Positions 46,066 to 57,195 of a DNA stretch of 64,000 nt are shown piece after piece. The stretch covers positions 175,329,800-175,393,799 of the forward strand of contig NC_080572.1 in assembly GCF_030247185.1 (NCBI RefSeq), read 5' to 3'. The first letter of the stretch is position 1; every line of letters starts with the position of its first letter. A model generated the notes under the pieces. It was not told where the DNA came from. It ran no database searches and saw only the letters and a program-made list of their open reading frames with translations. The position numbers were made by a program, and so were the translations under genes. The stretch is from Malaya genurostris (taxonomy: Eukaryota > Arthropoda > Insecta > Diptera > Culicidae).

Positions 46066-49000
46066 ATCAGGAATCAGGAATCAGAACAAATTGGCTCAAA
46101 TGGCACGTTCCCCTTGATATTTGGAGATTTGTGCCTTGCCATCAATTTGTTTTTAGCATCATTTTCCCGATATATAAGAGGGAAGGATTGAAAGGAAATG
46201 GTAAGGGTTGGACTAGGAGGATGGGAAAAAATGACGACACAAAAACACATAAAAGCAGAAGTAAATTCTGCACCCCTAAGGGATGCCGAACAATCTGCTG
46301 GGGATCACATCTGGTGGAAGCAGAAGTAAATTCTGAACCTCTAAGAGGTCCCGAACAGTCTGCTGTTAATAAAACCTCCAACCCCCGAGAGGATTTAGAG
46401 ATCTTACAAAAGCGACACCATTCTGCACTCCCGGAAGAATGCAGAACGATTCGCAGTATGTACGAGCAGAAGTAAATTCGGTACCCCCTAAAGGATGCCA
46501 AACAATCTGCTAAACCCTATTTAAGGTGAATACAGAAAGGATTCATTCACTCCATGAAGAACGATGAATCCTTCTGACTATAGCTCCTTACCACATTGGG
46601 TGAGAAACGAGAGAATATCCTTCAATTTTAGCTCCGCATACACAGACTCAACCATGTATGGAGAACCAAAAACCCGGATACGAAGCTGCGTCAATGCGGG
46701 GCAGTTACATATCAGATGATATGAAGTACCGTAATCGCATTCACACAAATCACACGAATAATACTCAGCACGTTGAATAGTAGCCATGTGATAATTGAGT
46801 TTGCAATGTCCAGTCAGAGCTCTGACCAGAATACTGCAATGATGCTTGGAGTTGAACTAGTTGAAAGTGGTAAAGCTGGTTCAGGACCAACGAAATCATT
46901 CGTTGCACCAGCTCTAGCCAACTCATCAGCCCATTCATTTCCAGTAATACCAGAATGGCCGGGTACCCATAAGAAGTAAACAGCATTTGAAATGCTGAGG
47001 TCCTCGATTTGAGTTCGACATGCGATCACTAGATTAGACCGTGAGTCATTCGAACTGAGTGCTTTTAAGGCTGCCTGACTGTCGGAACAAAAATAAATAC
47101 GTTTACCACAGGTCCTCTGCTGAAGTGCCGATTGTACTCCACACAGAATCGCGTAGATTTCTGCTTGGAACACAGTACAGTATCTACCAAGTGAATGAGA
47201 CTGCTCCAGCCTCATTTCACGACAGTAGACACCAGCACCAGCACGACCATTCAACAGAGAACCGTCCGTATAACAAACTATGTGTTCATCAAGTTGTCGT
47301 TCCAGACAACCGGACAACCATTCCTCACGAAGAGGATAGCTCACATTGAATGTTTTGAAAGGAAAACTGCATGTGAGAATTAAGTCACTAGGAGCGAGTA
47401 AATACTCATCCCACGTAACCATTTGAGACCACAAGCGAGTGTGGCTGGTAGCATAATCTAATGGGTTACTGTTCCAAAGCCCTGTAACCCTAAGACGGTA
47501 TGCACAAGATAATGCTTCTTGTTTTAGGAACACATGTAGTGGTTTAATACACAGTAGCGCCTCTAGAGCAGCAGTAGGAGTTGTCGTGAATGCTCCTGTC
47601 ATCGCCATTAGGACCATCCTTTGGAGATGATTTAGCTTTGACTGAACTGTCGCGACTTCTCCTTTCTGCCACCATACAAGACATCCGTATGCTAAAATTG
47701 GTCTAACAATAGTTGTGTAGATCCAATGAATATATCTGGGTTTGAGTCCCCATGATTTTCCAAAAGCTCGTCTGCATTGGCCGAAAGCCATGCAAGCTCT
47801 TTTAATCCTGAAGTCAATGTGAGCAGACCAATTCAGTTTTGAGTCAAGAATAACCCCGACGTATTTAACTTGATCGACCACAGTGACCTCTGAACCAAAG
47901 AACTGCAACGGACGAGCTCCTGTGATTATCCTACGATGAGTGAAAAGCACCATTGATGTTTTGCCCGGATTTACAGATAATCCAACCTGACAACACCATT
48001 GTTCAACAGATCGAAGGGCTTGCTGCATTAAATCAAAGAGAGTGTTAATGCTTATACCGGTCATCAATATATGATAATCGTCGGCAAAACCATAAGTCGG
48101 AAATCCAAGGTTATTAAGTTTCCTCAACAAACCATCAGCGACTAGGTTCCATAAAAGTGGGGATAGTACACCACCTTGAGGACACCCACAGACACTCAGT
48201 TTTCTAATCTCTGCTTGCCGAAGCGATGAACAAAGAAGTCGATTGCTAAGCATTGCGTGTATCCAATTTGTGATACTTGAAGGTATGCCATGACCACGGG
48301 CTGCTTCCAGAATTGAATTGAAAGACACGTTATCAAAGGCACCTTCAATATCTAGGAAAACTCCCAAGCAAGATTGCTTTTGTGAGAAAGCTTTTTCAAT
48401 ATTGTACACAACATCATGTAACAGGGTTGTAGTGGACTTTCCACGCTGGTAAGCATGTTGCATTCCATGTAGCGGATGCACGCCCAAACTAACATTCCTG
48501 ATATAGTGATCGACTATGCGTTCCACTGTTTTAAGAAGAAATGAGCTAAGACTGATAGGCCTGAAACTCTTCGCTTCCTCATAAGTGTCGCGACCGCCTT
48601 TGGGAATAAATTTGACAATTATTTCCTGCCAGGCTCTTGGAATATATCCAGTCGCAAGACTAAAAGTAAGTATTTTCTTCAAAACATGTTTGAAATGTTC
48701 ATACCCTTTCTGCAGTAACACTGGGAAAACTCCATCCTTTCCAGGAGACTTGTACGGAGCAAAACTCTCAACTGCCCATTTGACCGATTCAATCGTCACA
48801 ACGCTTCGAGCAAGGGCCCAAGAATCGTAACTACCTGAAAAAGTCTCGGGAAGAGCTGTCGGTGATGGATTCATACATCCTGGAAAGTGAGTGTTAAAAA
48901 GATAGTGAAGTACATCACCTTCATCAGACAAGTGTTCACCATCTGAAGTTCTTAAGAAACTGACATTAAAGTCCTTAGACTTCGAAAGTAACTTATTTAA

Positions 49001-50619
49001 TCTGCTAGCCTCGTTGAGACTAGAAACATTTGTGCAGAGGCTTTTCCAACCACTTCGCTCAGACGATCGAAGAGCATTTTTGTAAGCCCTTCGAGCCGAC
49101 ACGAATGCCTCCGACCCATCTCTGCGTCGGTGGTTCCAAGCTCTTCTGCATAGTTTCCTTAGTCTAGCAAGTTCAGCATTCCACCAAGGAGTTCCTCTAG
49201 TAGCTCGCACAATCCGAAGTGGACAAGCCTCTTCATATGCTGCAACTATGAGTGAGTTTGTCTCGTCGACAACATTTTCCAAATCAATTGGGGTTTCAAT
49301 TGTTGGTTGGTACCCGTAAAATCTAGTCGCCAAGCCCTCTTCATAGAGGTCCCAGTTTGTAGATTTGGGAGTACGATATGTGATAATATCAAATTTAACG
49401 TTTGAATGATCAAAGAAGATGTACTTATGATCAGACAACGAAGGTTCGAGCTCATCGGAGACGAGCCAATTCACCAACTCATGCGCAATTCTATCAGAGC
49501 AGAGAGTTACGTCCAAAACCTCCTCTCTTCCAGATCTCGCAACAGTTGGACGGTTTCCTGCATTGACTATGTGCAGGTTTGTACTGCTCACAAATTCCAT
49601 CATATCAGAGCCTCTCGAATTTATATCTGTGCTGCCCCATATGATATGGTGAGCATTTATGTCACTGCCGATTACAAGCGGTAAATCACTCTTGCAGCAG
49701 TATGATACAACCTTTTTGAAGTCATCGCTTGGCGAAGGTTGGTTATGCGGTAAATATGCCGAACAATAGACATATTTCCTGTCTATGCCATCAACAGTCA
49801 TACCAACTGTGACAGCACAAATATCCCGAGTTGTGAGCTCCGATATGCGAGAAACATCGAGAGCACTATTTGCAAGTATGCATGCTCGAGGCATTTCACG
49901 TGGATTAGTCATACCGCTCTTGTTGAAGGCAACAAAGACTGGGTTTAACAATTTTCCAACGTAGAAGTTTCCCTTTTGGAAATATGGTTCTTGAACCAAA
50001 GCTATAGAAGCTTTACCTTCTTGAAGAAGTCTGGATAGATTCATAGTTGCTGTACGTTTATGCTGAAGATTGATTTGTGCCACTCTAACCATTATCAATC
50101 AGAGTAACGAACATTCCACCTTCAGCACTTATCGTACAACAACTACAAGAAACCAAATATATTGGCTTATAATCGCCTATAGCGAACCATGTAAGGATTT
50201 TTTTAAATGTTTTAATTATTTAAATCCCACGAGTTGCGAAGAAAGAAGTCGTCCACTGTGCCAGAGCTTCGCTTAATACAGTAAGGGAAAATCCCAAGAT
50301 ATTCCGTTCACGACTGCATTGTTTAACCTCCTGCAGCCATTCAGCCATCGGCACGGAAATACACCTTGACTTAGGAGTTCCTATTTTTGTGGCCTTTTAC
50401 GACATGGAACAGGAAACCAGTGGATCAATTCTTGGTAAAAAATAATTCCGCCGGATGCCACACGGCTTACCTGTTTGGTGGACTTATACCACCGGTACAG
50501 GTGGACCGTAGCGTTATTCTTAGCCAGTTGGGAAACCGCTACCGACACTACACGGCTATCTAGGCTGCTCAGAGAGGGAAGTTGACATTGATGGTCAACT
50601 TCCATGGATGGCCGAGCAG
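46066..50619 (-). mobile_element. LOA-clade (Lian-like) LINE, copy A
   Basis: Flanked by CCGGAACCGGGA at 46054-46065 and 50620-50631, a 12-bp target duplication. The 3' terminus (plus-strand left end) is made of TCAGGAA heptamers. It includes about 150 bp of 5' leader (50470-50619) that copy B lacks; that leader contains an inverted pair around GAAGTTGACCATCAATGTCA. 4554 bp. Single-ORF organisation with no zinc-knuckle ORF1, as I recall for Lian from Aedes aegypti. Confidence 0.85.
46578..50092 (-). pseudogene. LOA/Lian polyprotein (EN-RT-RNase H), copy A, disabled
   Basis: ATG at 50092 (MVRVAQINLQHKRTATMNL). Open through endonuclease (LVQEPY, GSDINAHH, LSDHKYIFF), RT (SFRPISLSSF, FLDIEGAFDNV, GCPQGGVLSP, YGFADDYHIL) and RNase H (CYTDGSLL, QAEIYAI, FCSDSQAA, VPGHSGITGNEWADE). 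Near 46858, about 134 bp present in copy B are replaced by 4 bp, shifting the frame so that it stops at 46814. The C-terminal zinc knuckle (CDLCECDYGTSYHLICNC, 46787-46578) is left in another frame. About 19 residue differences from copy B over some 1080, by eye. It probably died by that one deletion. Confidence 0.9.
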
Positions 50620-50955
50620 CCGGAACCGGGAGTCGGTTAGATATGAAATTCTGGAATTTTCCGTGGCGTTATAAGACCTTACATTTGAATCTTAATTTGT
50701 GCAAATCAATTCAGTCGACTCCGAAGAAGGTTAGTGCAAACATTCAATTTGAATCTAAGTTTGGTCAAATCTGTTCAGTCATCTCCGAAATAGTTAGTGC
50801 ACGAAAATGTTACACGCATACACACCCATACACACATGGACATTTTGCTTATTCGATTAACTGATTCGAACAGTATATGAAACTCAGTCTTCCAGGCCTC
50901 GGTTCCAAAGTCGGGTTATCCAGTGATTGTATAAGCTTTTTATGAGAAAGGGAAA

Positions 50956-51480
50956 TATTAATTATAGTTTTTCTTTAATAGCAGAATGGCCTTGAGACGA
51001 TTAAAATCAACATCAGTATGAGTAATCAGTTCGCTTCAAATGAGATTATGAGATTGGGGAAAGTTACTCACAGAAACATAACCAGTTAGACTGGTCGCAG
51101 ATAAAACTAAATAACATCAAACGGAGAATTACGACTGAAGGGTTTTACCGCTGGGATTACTATGGTTATTACTTTATGATTTATGTTTAGTTCCACATTC
51201 GAGAAAAAAATTCCACGTGGCCTGACGAGAGTTTTCTAATTACCTATAAACAAAGTTTGGTCTCCAACACATTCAAACGGTAGCAATTAAAAGGACATCA
51301 TCAAAAGATTTCTTCCTGCTTCTAATTATACGTATTGTAAATATATCGCCACTGCATCTCTGGAACGGTAGCATTTAGTAAAATTTTTATTGGCACCTTA
51401 TTTTAGTTCAACTTTTTTGTCTATTATTGTCTTTTTCTATACAAAGTTAATAAAATTGCTGGGCAAACCGACTTTCATAC
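50956..51480. other. Non-coding, nothing recognised
   Basis: AT-rich spacer; no repeat ends or ORFs recognised. Confidence 0.4.
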
Positions 51481-52240
51481 GGAACCTTGAAGAGTGGTAT
51501 ATTCCACTCAGCTCATAGTGTTATATACCATTCGACTCAGCTCGACGAGATCGAAAAATGTCTCTGTGTGTATGTGCATTTGAAAAAAAATCACCGCTCA
51601 GTTCTCTTGGAGATGGTTGAAATGATTACAACAAGTTTAGGTTCGTTTGAACGCTACTATTGGACATTAATCATGGCCAAAGATGAAATTGCTGTCAATT
51701 CTGATGCCGGAGATATAATGATATAAGTGACGTAACCTACTAAACCAGTTTTTTATCGCTCAATTTTCTCGGATTTCAAGGCTCATTTGAAAGCTACTGT
51801 TGAATTGTGGATCAACATATAATGGCATATGTGACGTTACCGACAAAACGCATTGTTTTTTCTCTGCTATGTTTTCTCAGAGATGGCAGAACCGTTTTTT
51901 ACAAGTCTAGGCTCGTTCGAGGGCTGCTATTGAATTTTGAATGAAGTTCGAAAATCAAATGATTGTCACTTCCGACAATATACATAATGAAGACATAATA
52001 GTACAAGTGACGTAACCGACTAACCCCGCATTTGTCATAGGCGGAATTTTCTCGAAACAAAAAAGCTAACAATGTCAATCAAATTCGGAAGGGTTATTGT
52101 GAACATTTCCTGATGTAATCTTATTTATGACTTAACCTACAACTACCAGTATTTTTTAATGCACCAAAATTAATCAGAGTTGAAAGAATTGATTTCGAAA
52201 TACTTGAACTCGTTTGAATGCTACTATTAAGTTATTAATT
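51481..52240 (-). repeat. TTACGTCAC repeat, tandem monomers
   Basis: About four degenerate units of 170-190 bp: GTTCGTTTGAACGCTACTAT..., then AAGTGACGTAACC (about 51725, 51827 and 52007), then CTCAATTTTCTCGG. At its left edge ATACCATTCGACTCAGCTCG is the inverted form of the CCACCTAG-repeat tail, so this is probably the minus-strand body of a related element. A 79-codon frame here is not a gene. Confidence 0.55.
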
Positions 52241-52331
52241 ATTATTATATTATTAATAGTTACTAAGTTATTAAGTTATTTCTCTGGACATTCAAATAGT
52301 ATAATTAAAACATAATTTTTACATTAAGATA

Positions 52332-52566
52332 ACTAATTCAGAATACCATTGAATCCCATTAATATTACATACGTCAATACAAGTATAATAGACGTAATAA
52401 TACAGAATGCAGATACAGATTTAGAAATCTGTAACAGATGTCTGAACAGTATCACTGAAGAAGGTTGTAATTAAATCCGGAAGACGTATCTGTATTATTA
52501 CGTCTGTTATACTTTGTATATTGACGTATGTAATATTTATGGCATTCAATGGTATTTCAAATTAGT
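52332..52566. repeat. 235-bp inverted-repeat element, arms about 75 bp
   Basis: ACTAATTCAGAATACCATTG... (from 52332) and ...CAATGGTATTTCAAATTAGT (to 52566) are imperfect inverted arms sharing TACATACGTCAATA and AGACGTAATAATACAG. The middle has its own inverted pair (CAGATACAGATTT/AAATCTGTAACAG). Non-coding MITE-like element. Confidence 0.65.
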
Positions 52567-52744
52567 CATCTCATTTTACATTCCATTACAGTTCCAATTA
52601 TAATTAGTGACATTGAGACAACTTTGAACGCGAATTTGATCAAAGTTTTGAAACACATTTATTAAGATTAACTCGACCAGCTCACAAAAATGTGCTTTCG
52701 TTGCTTATTCGATAACAGTCTCGTAACTGAAGGTATCAGCAATA

Positions 52745-53855
52745 AAGACTGTCCCAGAAAGTATGGACGCAACAAAAAACCGCTGCCGTTTCGCGATGTT
52801 TCAGAATCTATCAATTTTTATGGCTCCGTCCTGTTGTTTACACTCTTCTCTAACCACTTGTACAGTTGTTTATTCGTTTTCATTAGTTTGTTTCGAAATG
52901 CGTGGACTTTCAGCTGAATAACGTCGAAAAATTGTGTACAAAAGGTGCACAGAACGCGGATTGTCACTGAGAAAGATAACAAAACTGGAAGGAGTAAGTG
53001 AAAAAGCCGTGCGAAATGCAATCAGGAAGTTCGGTAAGGATAACACCTTTGAGGATAAACCGAAAATGGGTCGAAAAAAATGTCCTGCTAACTCTCAGTT
53101 GGATAAACGTATACTGAAGGCGTTCGAGCAAATGAAGGAGGATTCAGTTCGAGATATGACCAGAAAAGTGGGCACTTTGAAGTCGATTACAAATCTTTGC
53201 CGGGACCACAATATTATACGGTGCGAGAAGGCAAGTGTTAAACCAGTTCGAGACATCGATTGAAGTCGAAAAATTTGGTAAGAAAGCTATGGTCTGGCAA
53301 GCAATTTGTAGCTGCGGTAAGATTTCGAAACCCTTCATCACCATTGATTCAATGAACAACGAAATATACATCAAGGAATGTTTACAAAAACTACTTCTAC
53401 CCATGATTCGAAGCCACAAGGATCCTGTTGTCTTCTGGCGAGATCTTGCTTCTTGCCACTACTCGAAATCAACGGTAGAATGGTATACTACCAAAAATGT
53501 CACTTTCGTCCCAAAAGACATGAATCCACCAAATTGTTCACAACTTCGACCAATTGAGGAATTTTGGGCACATCTTAGGAAACATGTCTCGGCACCCGAA
53601 ACCATTCAACAGTTCGAAAAAGATTGCAAAAAAGTGTCAAAACTTGTCGCCAAGAAGTCTGTACCGAATTTAATGAGGAACGTTCGCAAGAAGGTGCGCC
53701 AGCTAGTCTACAATGGCTAAGTAGCAAATGTTGAGAATAATATTCTGTTGTTGAAATCTAATATTATCAATATATCGAATAAAATTTTAATATCTAACAC
53801 TTGTGAATTATTTACAGCGAAATCAAAGTGCGTCTATACTTTCTGGGACAGCCTT
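52745..53855 (+). mobile_element. DD37E element, copy 3
   Basis: TIR AAGACTGTCCCAGAAAGTAT at 52745 and its near complement ending at 53855; TA at 52743-52744 and 53856-53857. 1111 bp, the shortest copy, in the opposite orientation to copies 1 and 2. Confidence 0.9.
52903..53720 (+). pseudogene. DD37E transposase pseudogene, copy 3
   Basis: Begins MRGLSAE-stop-RRKIVYKRCTERG (52903), then an open frame through the helix-turn-helix part to VGTLKSI. A deletion joins KSI to the DYKSLPGPQYY region (the next frame reads TNLCRDHNII), removing the NCIIMDDETYVKL block with the first catalytic Asp. The second frame (53235-53720) is intact from VLNQFETSIEVEKFG through WRDLASCHYS (second Asp) and QLRPIEEFWAHL (Glu) to LVYNG-stop. 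It is the only copy here with both the second Asp and the Glu. Inactive. Confidence 0.85.
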
Positions 53856-53899
53856 TAATGCATTTGAACTTGACAAACGAACACTTTTGTAGAAAATTG

Positions 53900-54900
53900 T
53901 GCGTACAGAAAAGTGTGATTTGCAGGTTACGTCATTTATATGGTCACATGATTAGAACCAAATTCGTTCGCCATGAGCCTTGATACCGTACACACTAAAC
54001 TTCATTCGGTAATTTTTTCATCTTTTGACAAGTTTAGAACAGCCGAACTACCAAACATTCTATTTCTACTGATATTTCAGGACATATAAACATTTTTTGA
54101 CAGCAGTACCTTAAGGTACCGCTGTGGAGAAATTCAGCTACCGAAGTTGGAACAGCTGAGATCGGTAATCTGATTTTAGTGTGTATGAAATAACCCATGA
54201 GCTCCACGCTATCTAAGATTTATTGGAAATCGTCGCTCTGGCGTTTACGTCACTTACAAGATTTTATCTCCAGAACCAAAATTGAATGATATTTTGTCGC
54301 AATCCATTAATGATGGTTAATTCACTTCTACGATCATATTTCTGACACCGAAAGTGTCGTCCTTTTTTCCCTCCGAACTTGACGATTTAGCAACAAGTAG
54401 CATTCAAAACTTATACCGTTTTCGTTTATTGATCAGAGCAGCCCGAGAGCTGACCCAGAACCGCCCAAACAACTTTTGATATTTTGTTTTAGCTTTTATT
54501 TATTTTGTGGGGTCTCTCTAGATCGGACTCCAATCGCGTAACATAGTTTCGCTCTGAAAATTTTCTTGGGTCGCACTACGCATCCATGCGAGTTTGTTTA
54601 TTTTTTCTTTTTTTATGAGTTGTTGTTTAGGGCGCGTACCACGTGTTCGTTTTACTCGGAGCCGGAGTCGCCCGCGTGTAGGTTCAAAAACGAAAACGGT
54701 ATTAGCAAGTGCTGCTTGTCAGTTACGTCACTTTTACGATTATATCTCCAGAAGCCGTAGTGTCAAAAATTCGAGCTTAGAGCCTGATTAATGACTTAAT
54801 AGTAGCATTGTGTTTTTTCGGTTACGTCACTTTTTATAATGGTAGAAGTGGAAAAAGGTGCAGTTTGTCGATTACGTCGCTTAAATGGTTACATCTCTCA
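53900..54900 (+). repeat. TTACGTCAC-rich repeat block
   Basis: (G/T)TTACGTCAC or close variants occur near 53935, 54247, 54720, 54824 and 54870, several followed within 10-15 bp by ATCTCCAGAA. Degenerate tandem organisation related to 51481-52240 on the opposite strand. No ORF recognised. Confidence 0.5.
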
Positions 54901-56738
54901 GCTTTCCCGCTAAGAAAAAAAAAACGTCCAACGGAAGTATTTCGTTGCGTTGATCTAATAAGTTGTACCGTTAGTCCGATGAATGCCCAATAAATCGTCC
55001 AACAGGAGGACGATTTGGGACTTTCGTTTGCCGATTATTAAACAGACCGTTGAACCGAAAGCCGTTTTTATCGTTCAACAAACTTGGCAGATAGGGGTCC
55101 ATTGTTGAGCCATTTTCAATACACGGAGTATGAACTACGTTGGGCTAGTTTTACTGAAAAAGTTTTTATCTACCTATTTTTTAAATAAACACTACATATC
55201 TGTAGAAAACTTCTACTTCGTGTAGAATATCAATACGTTTTCCTCTTACATGGAGAAAACACCCGATTTTCACACTTTCTCAGTGGGTTAGTTTAGCTTT
55301 CTTAGTCTTGCAGAACATGTGTGTGTCAAGTTTGAAACGGACAACATTGCCCAGTAGCGAATGATGAACGGGGACCGAACATCAACGAGATTATTTAGTT
55401 TTATTTCCGACGCAATTTGTGTTTGATGAAAATATTTTGTAGTTCTGCCAGGGAGAATTTCTAATGACAATCAATTATAGTCGTTAGGGTACCGACTTCA
55501 TCTTTCCTTTGAGTATCGCACGGCTGATACGTTTCGACAACGAATGAAGTCATACCGGATGAACTACTTCGTAGCCATTAGTTTTTACCCCGACTCAGCG
55601 AAACGATGCATTTGGCATTTCACTTAATAGCGCCAGATGAATTTATCTGCTCGCTTGGTCGTGTTTTCGGCATCTTTTAAATTTAGCAGATTCCTTACAC
55701 TATATTGAGAGAATGAATTTGTAATAAAAAAAATCCAGACTGACAATTCCAGCCTCAGAATATAAAGTAACCCATTTATAATGTAAAAATTCCAGCAGTC
55801 TATAACCGGAGAAAGGAGAGACTAGGTAGAAGAAAAAATGGATTTTTATGTGGTCAAAGCACTTGCAATTCGTTAACCAATTATCTGAGGTATCTTGAAG
55901 ATGATTTTTCTGACTAGCGAAGCTGTTTGTGCGAACGTGATTTGCTGGAAACACGATCAAATCTCTGTTTGGTATGAGTCCAATTGGAATCAAGAAGAAA
56001 AATGGAATTTGTGTTGAACGGAATCCAATTCATTCGCTATTCAGAAGAGGCGGCTACAGATAAAGGCAAGCGTGGGTGATGTGTTCCTTTCGGATATTCT
56101 TCTCGTATATTCTGTTCTGTGAAATAGTTCAATAGGTGAAAAAATGTAACCTTCCTGGGAGAATGAAAAAAAAACTTTGATTTCTTTGAACATTTGCAAT
56201 ACCGAACGTGAGTTACGAAATCTCCAGTCACATGCATTTTGATAGCACTGTCCACAAGCTAGGTTGGAGTAGATCCAATTACTGAGACGAAATGCTTAAA
56301 CATTATAATTTTCGGAAAACTGTAACACGAAACCAGTGACGGAGTGATACAAAGCCAACATTGGTTTTGTGCCGAAAAAGGCCAATGCGCCTAACGCGCC
56401 TGAACTTTGCCCAAAAAAATATTCAGAGCGATTATGAGCAAGCTCCGGGAAACAGAACTCTTCAAAAACGACTGGATTTAAAAAAAAAAAAACAATTCAA
56501 TTTTTCAATTTACGACTAAGTATTTCGGATTTGGAAATTTTTCACATAAACGTGTGAAAGAAATTCGAACCAGCCGTGGCTCTACGGTTTTATTGCACTA
56601 TATATCCACTAAAAGAAAAATCTAGAAAAAATACAGCTTCATTTCTTGGTTGACCGGAACTATAAGCCCATTCCAGAGTACTGCACAATTCGTCGAGTTT
56701 ACTAGAAATTATCTATAAATAAACGAAAAGCCATGAGT
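54901..56738. other. Non-coding, nothing recognised
   Basis: Short frames only (up to 97 codons, minus, 55700-55993) without recognisable domains. No TE ends identified. Confidence 0.4.
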
Positions 56739-56817
56739 AAGAGTAACAGAGGTATTTTGGCCCACTTTAGGATTGATTTTATTTTGATCCACTTTGTAAA
56801 ACCATCCACCAAATGTT
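56739..56817 (+). repeat. 79-bp target-site duplication, left copy (LOA copy B)
   Basis: Identical, as far as I can compare by eye, to 61351-61429, from AAGAGTAACAGAGG to CACCAAATGTT. Sequences diverge immediately outside. It marks both edges of LOA copy B. Confidence 0.9.
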
Positions 56818-57195
56818 TCAAGCCGTGTGGCATCCGGCGGAATTATTTTTTACCAAGAATTGATCCACTGGTTTCCTGTTCCATGTCGTAAAAGGCCACA
56901 AAAATAGGAACTCCTAAGTCAAGGTGTATTTCCGTGCCGATGGCTGAATGGCTGCAGGAGGTTAAACAATGCAGTCGTGAACGGAATATCTTGGGATTTT
57001 CCCTTACTGTGTTAAGCGAAGCTCTGGCACAGTGGACGACTTCTTTCTTCGCAACTCGTGGGATTTTAATGATTAAAACATTTAAAAAAATCCTTACATG
57101 GTTCGCTATAGGCGATTATAAGCCAATATATTTGGTTTCTTGTAGTTGTTGTACGGTAAGTGCTGGAGGTGGAGTGTTTGTTACTTTAATTGATA

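Larger units (their letters stand above)
46008..50955 (+). repeat. CCACCTAG repeat, short form, copy 5, split by LOA copy A
   Basis: Left piece 46008-46065 (GAGAAAAGTGAGT... CCTGTAACTCCGGAACCGGG) and right piece 50620-50955 (AACCGGGAGTCGG onward, tail module with TTATGAGAAAGGGAAA near 50940) read as one repeat if the LINE and one CCGGAACCGGGA are removed. Confidence 0.65.

Noticed and set aside
46131..46501. ORFs of 114-119 codons on both strands
   Set aside because: They lie in the LOA copy A 3' UTR; the same region in copy B is non-coding with hairpins.
51487..51726. 79-codon ORF
   Set aside because: Read-through of TTACGTCAC-repeat monomers, not conserved between monomers.
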